Assembly (NCBI GenBank): GCA_012729015.1
Contig: JAAYDY010000036.1
Location: forward strand, 1 to 41,928
DNA length: 41,928 nucleotides
Source: Phycisphaerae bacterium
GTDB taxonomy: Bacteria; Planctomycetota; Phycisphaerae; FEN-1346; JAACEH01
Reading direction: 5' to 3'
The notes under the pieces: generated by a model
Seen by the model: only the letters and a program-made list of their open reading frames with translations
What the model was told of the DNA's origin: nothing
Database searches by the model: none
In this document: positions 7,535 to 15,515 of the stretch, piece by piece
Numbering within the stretch: position 1 is the first letter of the stretch
How the letters are laid out: every line of letters begins with the position of its first letter
Program-made: the position numbers and the translations under genes

Positions 7535-9526
7535 TCACGGCTTCGGGACGTACGTACGCAGCAGTTTCGCCATGCCGCTGTCACCGCCGACGAAACCGAA
7601 GAGCCCCCCCAAATGCTCAACGACTCGTGCATCGACCATGTCCAGCGGCGTCTGGCCCTTGGCGTTTCTTGCATGAACGTCGGCCCCGGCCTCCAGCAAC
7701 TGACGCACCACGTCCTCGTGGGCTTTGTTCCGGACGGCAATGTGCAGCGGCGTGTCGCCGGAGGCATCGGGCGCGTTCACCTTGGCGCCGCGCTCCAGAA
7801 GCACCTTGATGAATTGCTGCTCATCCGCCGATTCGCAAGCGGCAACGACGAAGTGCAGCGCCGCCCGCCCATCGCGGCACTGCCGGTTGACATCGGCTCC
7901 GTAGCCAAGCAGCAGGCGCCATGATCCGGGAAACAGACCGGTGCAGTGCTTCGCCGCGGCCATCAGCGGCGTCATGCCGCCGCCTGGCTCCACGGCGTTT
8001 ACGTCGGCCTCTGCGCCCAGCAGCGCCATCGTGAGCCGGTCGTCGCCGCACATCACGGCCCAGTGAAGCGCAGACCACCCGGCAACATCCCGAGCCGTCA
8101 CGATCTCGGGGTGCCGTGCCAGGCATTCGCGTATCTTGATGCACCGCACGAAATCGCTCATATCCGCCCGCTCATCCCACTCCGGTATCCACACCTTGGC
8201 CCATGTGCCGCGCGCGTAGGCGTCCAGGTGGGGGTCTTCGGCCAGGCGGATCGCCGACGTGATGAGTTGGTCCACGCGACAGCCCGCGGCCGAAACATAG
8301 CGGTGAAACGGCAGCCGGCCCGCTGCATCCCTGGCAGCCGGATCAGCGCCCAGGGCGATCAAGCGGCCGAGTTCGGTGGAGGACATCCTTTTGTTTCCCG
8401 CGGCGACGTGCAGCGGCGTGCTGCCGTCCATGGCGCGGGCCTTGATGTTGGCCCCCAGGGCCACCAGGGACTCCGCCACATCCAGACCTCTTTGCGTCAT
8501 GGCCGCATGCAATGCCGTCTCCCCGCGGTCGTTCGTCGCATCGACTCGTGCGCCCCGCTCGGCGAGGAAGCGAACATCATCGGCATCAGCCTCCGGATTA
8601 CTCGCGACCAGATGCAGTGGCGTGTTGCCCCTGCCGTCCTTCAGGCCGATGTCCGCCCCGAGGGCGAGCATTCGCGAAAGCCAGCCCGGATGTTTGACCC
8701 ACTCGCCGCGGTCCGTCAGGTCCTCGAATGGCGTCATCTCGTCCAGGTTGCCGCAGACAGCCATGTGCAGCAGCGTGTCGCCGTCCTGGTTGCGGGCATT
8801 GATGTCGAGGCCGCACTTCGCGAGGAAGATGGCCACGTCGTCGTTCCAGGTGAACACGACGCCCAAGTTGTCCTCCCTGCAGCAAATGTTGAAGTGGTGG
8901 AACGCCGTGTTGCCTTGGTTGTCGCGGGCGAGCGGATCGGCCCCGAGGTCCACGAGCGTCTGGCAGAACTCGGTTTCCTCGTAAGGCACCGCCGCCAGAA
9001 GGCGCGTGCGTCCTGCCCCATCGCGCGCATCCACCTGTGCCCCGGCGGCGACCAGCAGCCGCGCGACCGACGCCTCATAGGCTCCGTGCAGAGGTGTCCG
9101 CCCCTCGTTGTCCTGGGCATTGGCTTCTGCCCCGTGCTCCAGCAACACGGCTACCAGGCTCTCGCTGCTATCGCTGTCCTCGCTCTGTGCAACAGCCCAG
9201 TGGAGTGGCGTCATGCCATATTCGTTCCTGGCATTCGCGTTGGCGCCGGCATCCAGCAGGAGTCTGACCACCTCCACCCGGCGGGTGGTTGTGCAGTGGC
9301 ACGCCGTGTGCAGAGGCAGCATGCGGCTTGGAGAGGCAGCAGCCTCAGGGCCCCAGCGAAGATACCGCTTCACCTGCGCGACGTCGGCGTTTCGAACGGC
9401 TGTCAGGAAGTCCTCGCTCGGTGGTGCACCCCGGGCAAGGAAGAAGGCGGCGGTTACGGCCAGGGCGCCAGCGGCAACGGCCAGATGCGTTCGGGTGGAC
9501 GTGTTCAGGGTCCGCGTCAGTGGCAT
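7535..9526 (-). CDS. Exported or membrane-anchored ankyrin-repeat protein
   Basis: A 663-residue protein. Residues about 14-35 are a hydrophobic segment (LAVAAGALAVTAAFFLA) that acts as signal peptide or membrane anchor. The remainder is about 13-15 ankyrin repeats of about 33 residues with the typical GxTPLHxA helix start (for example GMTPLHWAV, GDTLLHMAV, GNTPLHLVA, GETALHAAM, GSTPLHVAA, GDTPLHIAV) and LLxxGAdxxAr ends. A less regular linker lies around residues 410-470. Ankyrin arrays bind other proteins; partner unknown. The ATG at 9526 is preferred over the in-frame GTG at 9541 because a GGAG motif lies 7 nt before it. It starts 39 bases after the stop of the phosphatidyltransferase gene on the same strand and may be co-transcribed. 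Confidence 0.85.
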   Translation of the reverse strand: MPLTRTLNTSTRTHLAVAAGALAVTAAFFLARGAPPSEDFLTAVRNADVAQVKRYLRWGPEAAASPSRMLPLHTACHCTTTRRVEVVRLLLDAGANANARNEYGMTPLHWAVAQSEDSDSSESLVAVLLEHGAEANAQDNEGRTPLHGAYEASVARLLVAAGAQVDARDGAGRTRLLAAVPYEETEFCQTLVDLGADPLARDNQGNTAFHHFNICCREDNLGVVFTWNDDVAIFLAKCGLDINARNQDGDTLLHMAVCGNLDEMTPFEDLTDRGEWVKHPGWLSRMLALGADIGLKDGRGNTPLHLVASNPEADADDVRFLAERGARVDATNDRGETALHAAMTQRGLDVAESLVALGANIKARAMDGSTPLHVAAGNKRMSSTELGRLIALGADPAARDAAGRLPFHRYVSAAGCRVDQLITSAIRLAEDPHLDAYARGTWAKVWIPEWDERADMSDFVRCIKIRECLARHPEIVTARDVAGWSALHWAVMCGDDRLTMALLGAEADVNAVEPGGGMTPLMAAAKHCTGLFPGSWRLLLGYGADVNRQCRDGRAALHFVVAACESADEQQFIKVLLERGAKVNAPDASGDTPLHIAVRNKAHEDVVRQLLEAGADVHARNAKGQTPLDMVDARVVEHLGGLFGFVGGDSGMAKLLRTYVPKP

Positions 9527-9565
9527 CGCGTCGCTCCGCACCGTGGCAGCGACAGGCTTTGGCCG

Positions 9566-10252
9566 TCAGGCGGCCGGGGGCGTCGCGCCGCCCGTCGGCG
9601 ACGGGGAGCTGCGCGCCGCCGCGAAGTAGTCCAGCAGGCTCCACAGCGTGACGCCGGCGATCATCAGGATAATCGCCTTCAGCGCCCAGCCGACCGCCGG
9701 CACATCGAAGTTCGTCAGCCGCATCATGCCCGGCTCCAGGTCGGCCCACGCGAAGATCGCCGCCAGCAGAATCGCCCCGAGGCCCTGGACCCAGGCCTTG
9801 GTCTTGCCGCTCAGGCGGGCGGCCACGGGTTTGCCGCTCAGGATGCACATGATGCGGATGTAGGCGACCGAGATGTCGCGCAGGGCCAGCAGCAACAGGA
9901 GCCACAGGGGGCAGATCTCCGCCGAGGCCAGGCCGAAGAAGATGATCAGTCGCGACGTGGAGTCGCAATAGGGGTCGAACAGCGAGCCGAACCGGCTCGA
10001 CACGTTCAGCCGGCGGGCGAGCAGCCCGTCGAGAATGTCGGTCAGTTCGCTCAGGATCAGGAGGCCGACGACGGCCGTGGCGGCCGCCGAGCCCGGATGG
10101 GCGACGTGCAGGAGCACCGCGGCCACCGCCGCCAAGGGCACTCGGACCACCGTCACGTACTGGACGAAGAGGTATCGGGCTTTGCTGCTCACGGCCGGTA
10201 CGGTGGCCTCCCAAGGGCGACCGGCGGCGACGCGCCGCCGAACGGGCGTCAC
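9566..10252 (-). CDS. CDP-alcohol phosphatidyltransferase (PgsA-like)
   Basis: A 228-residue integral membrane enzyme of the CDP-alcohol phosphatidyltransferase family, which transfers a phosphatidyl group from CDP-diacylglycerol to an alcohol such as glycerol-3-phosphate. The complete catalytic signature D-x2-D-G-x2-A-R-x8-G-x3-D-x3-D is present: D72, D75, G76, A79, R80, G89, D93 and D97. Five to six hydrophobic segments follow the family topology. The start is uncertain: the GTG at 10252 has AGGGGG about 10 nt upstream, but internal GTG codons about 18-21 residues later are possible. The acceptor alcohol cannot be told from the motif; the PgpA-like phosphatase nearby makes phosphatidylglycerol phosphate plausible. 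Confidence 0.85.
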   Translation of the reverse strand: MTPVRRRVAAGRPWEATVPAVSSKARYLFVQYVTVVRVPLAAVAAVLLHVAHPGSAAATAVVGLLILSELTDILDGLLARRLNVSSRFGSLFDPYCDSTSRLIIFFGLASAEICPLWLLLLLALRDISVAYIRIMCILSGKPVAARLSGKTKAWVQGLGAILLAAIFAWADLEPGMMRLTNFDVPAVGWALKAIILMIAGVTLWSLLDYFAAARSSPSPTGGATPPAA

Positions 10253-10328
10253 TATAGCAAAGCCCCCTCGGGCCCGCTAGTGTCTTGATGCCGAATGTCT
10301 TGATGCCGAAATGCGGCTCTCGGGTCCG

Positions 10329-10973
10329 TCAGAGCCGTTCGCCCGGGCTGAGCAGATACTCCGCCGGGCGGCCTTTCTGCCGCACCAGGGCCGACAGCAC
10401 GGCCATCGCCAGCCCCGCGCCGCCATAGACCGCCGCCAGCACACGCCACGACACCGGCGCGTAGGTCAGGTCTTCTCCGATCCGCGTGCTCAGGTTGTAC
10501 ATGGCCGCCGCATGGGTCCAGTCGAACCCGCCGGCCTCCGAGACGCTGAACAGCGGATTGGCCGCCACGAGCCATTTCTGGCCGGCCAGCATCACCGGCT
10601 CGCTCCGCACCAGCAGCACCACGTCGCCCCAGGCCGGCGACGCCAGCACCAGCAGCGCCGCCACGGTCACCGCCGCCGGACCGCCCACCGGCCACCGCCG
10701 CGACAGAAGCGCCGACGCCCCGCACAGCGCCGCGGCGAACCCCAGGGCCAGCGCCTGCGCAGCCACCACGAACGCGACGGCCTCGCCCGGCGTACCCAGG
10801 AACAGCAACACCTGGAGCCGTGCCGCCGCCACCAGCGGCAACGATGCCGCCGCCGGCAGCCCCACGGCCAATGCCAGCTTCCCGCGGACCGTGCGGCGAA
10901 GCATCGTCAGCCCCGGCACCACCATGGCCAGCAGCGCGTACTCGGCGAAAATCCAGGCAACCAGTCCGTTCAT
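10329..10973 (-). CDS. Hypothetical polytopic membrane protein
   Basis: A 214-residue protein with about six hydrophobic segments, beginning MNGLVAWIFAEYALLAMVVPG. The C-terminal region has NPLFSVSEAGGFDW followed by a loop and a final membrane helix, loosely reminiscent of ABC-2 type permease subunits (GldF-like or fragments of them), but without enough signature to assign. No ATP-binding subunit is adjacent. The ATG at 10973 is the first good start; the reading frame upstream is antisense to lpxK. It is followed on the same strand by the phosphatidyltransferase gene 76 nt further on and is divergent from lpxK. Function not recognised. Confidence 0.6.
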   Translation of the reverse strand: MNGLVAWIFAEYALLAMVVPGLTMLRRTVRGKLALAVGLPAAASLPLVAAARLQVLLFLGTPGEAVAFVVAAQALALGFAAALCGASALLSRRWPVGGPAAVTVAALLVLASPAWGDVVLLVRSEPVMLAGQKWLVAANPLFSVSEAGGFDWTHAAAMYNLSTRIGEDLTYAPVSWRVLAAVYGGAGLAMAVLSALVRQKGRPAEYLLSPGERL

Positions 10974-11073
10974 GGCGTCACGCTTCTTAACATCGGCCGC
11001 CCTGCGGCCCCACGTCCACTGAAACCCCACCGCGCGGGAGGGGCCCCCGAGAATGCCGGACGCCCCTTTTTCG

Positions 11074-11101
11074 TTTACCGGCCGCCGCCAGAGTTTATAC
11101 T
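11074..11101 (+). promoter_or_regulatory. Putative promoter directly abutting lpxK
   Basis: TTTACC (11074-11079), a 16-nt spacer and TATACT (11096-11101). The -10 box ends 7 nt before the ATG at 11109, so transcription should start at or within 2 nt of the start codon (leaderless). No Shine-Dalgarno sequence is present before lpxK. Confidence 0.45.
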
Positions 11102-11108
11102 CGTGTCT

Positions 11109-12218
11109 ATGGCCGATTCTCAAGCAGTGGCGAGGTACCTGGCGCTGGTCTCCGGCCGCCGTCGCGGCGCCGGGGCCGACGTGCTGCGCGGACTGCTTCG
11201 GGCCGCGTCGCTGCTGTATCGGGCGGTCATGGCGGCCCGTCGCGGCTACTACCGCCTGGCGGCGCGACGTGTCGCCATCCCGGTGATCAGCGTCGGCAAC
11301 CTCACGGTCGGTGGCACGGGCAAGACGCCGCTGGTGGCCCTGGTGGCGCGGCGGCTGGCGGCCCTGGGTCATCGGCCCGTCATCGTCAGTCGCGGCTACA
11401 GGCGAGCCGCCGGACAAGACGCCGGCGACGAGACGTCGGACCTGCGGCGGCTGCTGCCGGCGTCGGTGCGGCAGATCGAGGCCCGCGACCGCTACGTTGC
11501 ACTGGCCCGGGCGATCCGCTCCGAGCCGCACGACGTCGCCGTTCTGGACGACGGGTTTCAGCACCTTCGCCTGTGGCGGAACCTGGACCTGGTGACGGTG
11601 GACGCCACGCAGCCGTTCGGCTACGGCTACTGCCTGCCGCGTGGACTGCTGCGCGAACCGGTGTCGGCCCTGCGGCGGGCCGGGGCGGTCGTCCTGACGC
11701 GGTGCGACCAGGCGGCGCCCGAGGGGCTGGCCGACGTGGAGCGCCGCGTGCGGGCGCACCTGCGCCCGGGGGCGGCGGTGCTCCATGCTGTGCATCGGCC
11801 GACGCGGTTGCTCGTAGCAGACGGGACGTCGGCGCCGCTGGAGTCGATCCGCGGGCGGCCGTGCTTCGCTTTCTGCGGCCTGGGCAACCCCGAGGCGTTT
11901 CACCGGACGCTGGCGGACCTTGGGGCCGTGGCGGCAGGGCGGCGGGACTTCGACGATCACCACGCCTACACGGCCGCGGACGCGGCGGCCATTGCCGAAG
12001 CGGCGCGGGCCGCCGCGGCCGAGTGGATTGTCACGACGACGAAGGATTTCACGAAGGCGGCCGCCCAGGAGCTGCGCGAGCATTGGCCCGCGGGTCTGCC
12101 CCTGGCCGCCGTCGAGGTGGACATGGTGCTGGCCGAGGGCGACCAGGCGCTGGATGCGTTGCTGCGGCCGCTGGTCGGGGCCGCCGAACAGGGAGACCAA
12201 AAGCGTGAAGAACCATAA
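11109..12218 (+). CDS. lpxK: Tetraacyldisaccharide 4'-kinase
   Basis: A 369-residue LpxK, which phosphorylates the 4' position of the lipid A disaccharide precursor at the inner membrane (sixth step of the Raetz pathway). The P-loop is unusual for kinases but typical of LpxK: VGNLTVGGTGKTP, residues 62-74. The second family motif LDDGFQH is at residues 146-152, and LPRGLLREP follows. An N-terminal hydrophobic/basic region (about 28-55) would hold it at the membrane. Length matches the family (about 330-370). The ATG at 11109 sits just after a -10 box, suggesting leaderless expression. The 3' end overlaps the next gene by 14 nt. Presence of lpxK implies a lipid A-bearing outer membrane. Confidence 0.93.
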   Translation: MADSQAVARYLALVSGRRRGAGADVLRGLLRAASLLYRAVMAARRGYYRLAARRVAIPVISVGNLTVGGTGKTPLVALVARRLAALGHRPVIVSRGYRRAAGQDAGDETSDLRRLLPASVRQIEARDRYVALARAIRSEPHDVAVLDDGFQHLRLWRNLDLVTVDATQPFGYGYCLPRGLLREPVSALRRAGAVVLTRCDQAAPEGLADVERRVRAHLRPGAAVLHAVHRPTRLLVADGTSAPLESIRGRPCFAFCGLGNPEAFHRTLADLGAVAAGRRDFDDHHAYTAADAAAIAEAARAAAAEWIVTTTKDFTKAAAQELREHWPAGLPLAAVEVDMVLAEGDQALDALLRPLVGAAEQGDQKREEP

Positions 12219-13146
12219 GGACTATGAGCCGCTGGACCTGTCGGGCCTGAAGATGATCGGCATCGCCGATCGCAAGCACCTGGTGACGCTGGACTCGTTC
12301 GGCCGCGTGCCGCCGCAGGGGGCGACCGTGAGCGACTTCGTGGCCTCGTTGCCGCGAACGCCGGTGACGCGGGCGATGAACGAACTGGCCGACGCGATCG
12401 TGGCGGCGCACGAGGCCGACTGCCCGGTCGTCATGGCCATGGGGGCCCACGTGATCAAGGTGGGTCTGGCGCCGCTGGTGATCGACCTGATCGATCGCGG
12501 CATCGTGACGGCGGTGGCCCTGAACGGCGCGGGAGCGATTCACGATCTGGAAATCGCCATGCACGGCGAGACCAGCGAGGACGTGAAGGCCGGCCTGACG
12601 GACGGCTCGTTCGGCATGGTCGAGGAAACGCCGGCCCACATGAACGACGCCGCCATGCTCGGCCGCCACCGCGGCCTGGGCCGCGCCGTCGGCGACCTGA
12701 TTAACGAGGACGAGGACGAATTCCCCAACGCCGCCGCATCGGTCCTGGCCGCGGCCAGCCGCCTCGACGCCGTGGCCACCGTCCACGTGGCCGTGGGCAC
12801 CGACACGGTCCACATGCACCCGGACGCCCCCGGCGGCGCCATCGGCGCGGCCAGCCTCCTGGATTTCCGCAAAGTCTGCGCCGTCGTCAGCGACATGACG
12901 CGCGGCGTGTGGCTCAATGTCGGCTCGGCCGTCGTCCTGCCCGAGGTGTTCCTGAAGGCCTACACGGTGGCCGTCAACCTCGGCCACGACCTGTCGGAGA
13001 TCGTGACCGCCAACTTCGACCAGATTCTGCACTATCGCCCGCGCGTCAACGTGCTGGAACGCCCGAGTCGCCGCGGCTACGCCCTCACCGGGCACCACGA
13101 GATCATGGTGCCGCTGCTGCACCAGATGATCGTTTCGCGGCTGTAG
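12205..13146 (+). CDS. Conserved protein, possibly deoxyhypusine synthase-like
   Basis: A 313-residue soluble protein with strong internal conservation: MAMGAHVIKVGLAPLVIDL, ALNGAGAIHDLEIAMHGET, GSAVVLPEVFLKAYTVAV and HYRPRVNVLERP. These blocks resemble bacterial proteins annotated as deoxyhypusine-synthase-like with a Rossmann-type NAD-binding fold, but I cannot see the catalytic lysine motif of true deoxyhypusine synthase, and bacteria lack the eIF5A substrate, so the enzymatic role is open. The GTG at 12205 (preceded by GGGAGA) overlaps the lpxK stop by 14 nt, indicating translational coupling. The frame upstream of 12205 is inside lpxK. Gene reality is secure; function is not. Confidence 0.6.
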   Translation: MKNHKDYEPLDLSGLKMIGIADRKHLVTLDSFGRVPPQGATVSDFVASLPRTPVTRAMNELADAIVAAHEADCPVVMAMGAHVIKVGLAPLVIDLIDRGIVTAVALNGAGAIHDLEIAMHGETSEDVKAGLTDGSFGMVEETPAHMNDAAMLGRHRGLGRAVGDLINEDEDEFPNAAASVLAAASRLDAVATVHVAVGTDTVHMHPDAPGGAIGAASLLDFRKVCAVVSDMTRGVWLNVGSAVVLPEVFLKAYTVAVNLGHDLSEIVTANFDQILHYRPRVNVLERPSRRGYALTGHHEIMVPLLHQMIVSRL

Positions 13147-13170
13147 GGCCGCACGAAAGGAGCACTCGCC

Positions 13171-13452
13171 ATGACCGACACGCTTCGTCCCGCACCTCCC
13201 GCGGCCGGGCAGGGGCCCACGCCGGCGCAGCCAAAGCCGGTCCGCTCGCGCCGCAAGCGGGGGTGCCTGATCGTCGGCATCGGGTGCCTCGTGCTGCTGC
13301 TGCTTCTGGCGCTGGCGCTGCTGGGGCTGTTTGTCTGGGGCAAGAATGACCTCGCGACCTGGACGAATGAGCAGTGGGAGCAGCGCAAGGAGCAAGCTAT
13401 CATGGTGGATGAGGCGGACGACACTGAGGAGCCGGGCGCCCCGGCGCCGTGA
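13171..13452 (+). CDS. Small membrane protein, hypothetical
   Basis: A 93-residue protein: Pro-rich N terminus, a basic stretch (RSRRKRG, about residues 25-31), one membrane helix (about 32-55, CLIVGIGCLVLLLLLALALL) and an acidic C-terminal tail. AAAGGAG precedes the ATG with good spacing. Its layout (Pro-rich, basic, one helix) is the same as the N terminus of the following vWA protein, only 29 nt downstream, so they probably form a pair. The orientation is likely N-in, C-out. No known family recognised. Confidence 0.65.
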   Translation: MTDTLRPAPPAAGQGPTPAQPKPVRSRRKRGCLIVGIGCLVLLLLLALALLGLFVWGKNDLATWTNEQWEQRKEQAIMVDEADDTEEPGAPAP

Positions 13453-13481
13453 CCGGAAATCTTCAGAGAAAGGGTGGGCCC

Positions 13482-14615
13482 ATGAACGATCAGAACTTCA
13501 TGACGGGGCCGGGCGGCGGTGCGGCCATGCCGGGGGCGGCGGGATTGCCTGGGCAGCCACCGCAGAAATCCAGCAAGACCGGCTGGTGGCTGCTTCTGGG
13601 TGGCCTCGGCTGCCTGGGGCTGGTGGTGTTGCTGGGCGTTGCGGCCCTGGTGGCGTTCCTCTTCTACGCACGCAGTTCGGCTCGCGTCGCAGGCCCTATG
13701 CCCATGCCGTCCGCTCACGTAGTTTCTGGCCCGAGCGTGTCTCCCCAGGACTATCCCTACGGCGAGGATTGCCGCAGCTGGTCCCAGAGCGGCGCGGTCG
13801 CATCCGACCCGGCCCTGAGCGAGGCCGTGATGCAGCACGTCTTCACGACCTACGGTCGCCAGGCCCATGACGTCCTCGGCCGCGTCGCCGAACTCGATGC
13901 CGCAACGTCGAGGAGGAGCGACAGCCGCTCGGGCAAGGTGACGGTGACGCTCTCGAACGCCGCCGGGGAGAGTGTGGTGCTTGAACTGTCGTACATGCAG
14001 GACCCCGTCGGCGGCTGGATCTTCTCTCTGGACAACGACCCCTTCCCGAAGGAGGCCGCGCAGGAGGACGTGGGCGCCGCGGCCACGGCGGAACCGGCCG
14101 AAATGCAGTTCTTCGGCGTTGCCGCGACGGGCTCGAAGGTTGTGTACGTGATTGACCGCAGTGGCTCGATGACCGACAGCATCATGTTCGTCAAACACGA
14201 GTTGAAGCGGTCCATCGGGATGTTGCGGCCGACGGATCAGTTCCTCCCGATCTTCTTCTCCAGCGGCCCCGCGAAGACCATAGCCGGCGGCCGTCTTCTC
14301 ACGGGCGTCACAGCGAACAAAGAACGAGCGTACGAGTTCATCGACAACATCGTGCCGATCGGCCAGACCGATCCCGAGGGGGCGCTGAAGGAAGCCTTTC
14401 GCCTCCGCCCGGACACGATCTACCTGCTGACTGACGGCGAATTCGACCAGAAGATCGTCGGGCTCGTTGCGCGACTCAACGCCGACAAACGCGTCAAGGT
14501 CCACACGATTTGCTTCATCTACTCCAACGGCGAACCGATGCTGAAGGAGATTGCCAGGGACAACGGCGGAACGTACAAGTACGTGGGCGAAGACGATCTG
14601 AATCAGCTGGAGTGA
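13482..14615 (+). CDS. Membrane-anchored von Willebrand factor A domain protein
   Basis: A 377-residue protein. Residues 1-32 are Gly/Pro-rich, 33-62 form one membrane helix, 75-190 are a region without recognised family, and about 215-375 form a vWA domain. The metal-ion-dependent adhesion site is DRSGS (D225, S227, S229), with T296 in GQTDPEGAL and LTDGEFD later, so metal-dependent ligand binding is plausible. The domain probably lies outside the cytoplasm. The ATG at 13482 follows AAAGGGTGGG; a GTG at 13449 overlapping the previous stop is less likely. Forms a pair with the small membrane protein upstream. Ligand unknown. Confidence 0.8.
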   Translation: MNDQNFMTGPGGGAAMPGAAGLPGQPPQKSSKTGWWLLLGGLGCLGLVVLLGVAALVAFLFYARSSARVAGPMPMPSAHVVSGPSVSPQDYPYGEDCRSWSQSGAVASDPALSEAVMQHVFTTYGRQAHDVLGRVAELDAATSRRSDSRSGKVTVTLSNAAGESVVLELSYMQDPVGGWIFSLDNDPFPKEAAQEDVGAAATAEPAEMQFFGVAATGSKVVYVIDRSGSMTDSIMFVKHELKRSIGMLRPTDQFLPIFFSSGPAKTIAGGRLLTGVTANKERAYEFIDNIVPIGQTDPEGALKEAFRLRPDTIYLLTDGEFDQKIVGLVARLNADKRVKVHTICFIYSNGEPMLKEIARDNGGTYKYVGEDDLNQLE

Positions 14616-14635
14616 GCGGGGAGGGCCCCGTGGCC

Positions 14636-14812
14636 CGAGCCCCACCTCTCCTTTGAGCCCTGAAAGGGCGCGACCTGTTGGGCCACAGAACAGGTTGCGC
14701 CCCTCTGGGGCTTGGGTTCTTATGGAAGACCGTCACCGGAGGCTGCGGCTCGACGAAACGGCCGTCGAGCCTCCGCCCCCGGCTACACTCTCGTCGACCC
14801 TTCGGGCCTCAG
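14636..14812 (+). repeat. Interspersed repeat A (177 nt), copy 1
   Basis: Begins near ccgagccccacctctcc and runs through gccctgaaagggcg, ggccacagaacaggt and gtcgagcctccgcccccgg to ttcgggcctcag. A second full-length copy with high identity is at 31179-31354 and a partial inverted copy is near 31106-31138. It contains several short inverted repeats (for example caggt/acctg, and cgacggccgtcg-like stems) and no plausible gene. Part of the 514-base gap 14616-15129. Confidence 0.8.
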
Positions 14813-14815
14813 TGC

Positions 14816-14893
14816 GTAGGTCGAGTCAACAGATCCGGCACCCCGGAGCGGGTACGGCGCGACGCATCCGTCGGGTCTGTTGATCCGACCTAC
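14816..14893. repeat. Interspersed repeat C, long inverted repeat, copy 1
   Basis: gtaggtcgagtcaacagat at 14816-14834 is the inverted complement of atctgttgatccgacctac-like sequence ending at 14893 (about 20-bp arms, few mismatches, about 35-nt loop). A cleaner copy is at 37856-37915. Would form a strong cruciform or RNA hairpin; no T-run, so not a classical terminator. Confidence 0.75.
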
Positions 14894-14901
14894 GCCTACG
14901 C

Positions 14902-14970
14902 CTCCAACAACGACCGTCGCGTGTGCTCTGGCGAACGACAGCCGCACATGCCGGACTCTTTGGGCATCGC
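14902..14970 (+). repeat. Interspersed repeat B, copy 1
   Basis: Contains cgtgtgctctggcgaacgac and gccgcacatgccgg followed by tctttgggca. Related copies lie at 24356-24476 (reverse orientation) and 31385-31486. It directly follows repeats A and C in this gap. No coding sequence is supported here. Confidence 0.75.
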
Positions 14971-14999
14971 CTGCTTGGGGGAATGGCGGACGAATTTGC

Positions 15000-15028
15000 T
15001 TGAAAGGGCAGGTGGGGTCTGGTAGGAT
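15000..15028 (+). promoter_or_regulatory. Putative promoter of rpsP
   Basis: TTGAAA (15000-15005, 5 of 6), 17-nt spacer, TAGGAT (15023-15028, 4 of 6). The predicted leader is about 95 nt before the TTG start at 15130. Confidence 0.5.
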
Positions 15029-15129
15029 TCCCTGTTCCCTGCTGCGGGAGGCGTCGGGCACAGTGCATGCGGCGTCGGGCAGCGGGGTGTTTCAGGGTCA
15101 AAAACGCCGATAAGAGACGGAGGAGTGCC

Positions 15130-15399
15130 TTGGCGGTCAAGATCAGAATGAAGCGTTTCGGTCGGACGAATCGGCCGTATTACCGGATCAACGCGGTGGA
15201 CGGCCGTGCGGCCCGCGACGGCCGCGTGATCGAGGAACTGGGGTCGTACGATCCTCACGGGAGCGAGGACCAGAAGGTGAAGCTGAACGCCGAGCGCATT
15301 CAGTACTGGTTGAGCGTTGGCGCGCAGCCGAGCGACACGGTCCGGTCGTTCCTGAAGAAGGCCGGTCTGCTGAAGCCGGCCGCGAAGCCGCAGGCGTAG
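15130..15399 (+). CDS. rpsP: 30S ribosomal protein S16
   Basis: An 89-residue S16. The family start ([19 protein letters not shown]) follows directly after a TTG codon at 15130, which is preceded by GGAGGAG with short spacing, so TTG is the initiator. [33 protein letters not shown] and the C-terminal LKKAGL are all standard S16 elements. Part of the 30S subunit assembly core. The gene is followed at 15439 by an intrinsic terminator, then trmD; rimM, usually between them, is absent. Confidence 0.97.
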   Translation: MAVKIRMKRFGRTNRPYYRINAVDGRAARDGRVIEELGSYDPHGSEDQKVKLNAERIQYWLSVGAQPSDTVRSFLKKAGLLKPAAKPQA

Positions 15400-15438
15400 G
15401 CCGGAGTCAGGCCGCGCGAGCGTACAGTGAGGTTGTTG

Positions 15439-15475
15439 CCGCGACCCGGAGACCCGTGGTCGCGGTTTCTTTTTG
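15439..15475 (+). terminator. Intrinsic terminator after rpsP
   Basis: ccgcgacc (15439-15446) pairs perfectly with ggtcgcgg (15458-15465) around an 11-nt loop, followed by tttcttttt. A canonical rho-independent terminator 40 nt after the rpsP stop and 41 nt before the trmD start, so it should reduce or separate trmD expression from rpsP. Confidence 0.85.
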
Positions 15476-15515
15476 TCGGCGGGTCCTTCGGGGCCGCGTG
15501 GCGAGAGGGCGAACG

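Noticed and set aside
10329..10973. Calling the membrane protein an ABC-2 permease
   Set aside because: Only a loose resemblance in the C-terminal part and no adjacent ATPase gene.
13449..13481. GTG start of the vWA protein overlapping the previous stop
   Set aside because: No ribosome-binding site at suitable distance; the ATG at 13482 has AAAGGGTGGG upstream.
14636..15129. Several short open frames in the repeat block before rpsP
   Set aside because: They lie in sequences repeated elsewhere and encode no recognisable protein.
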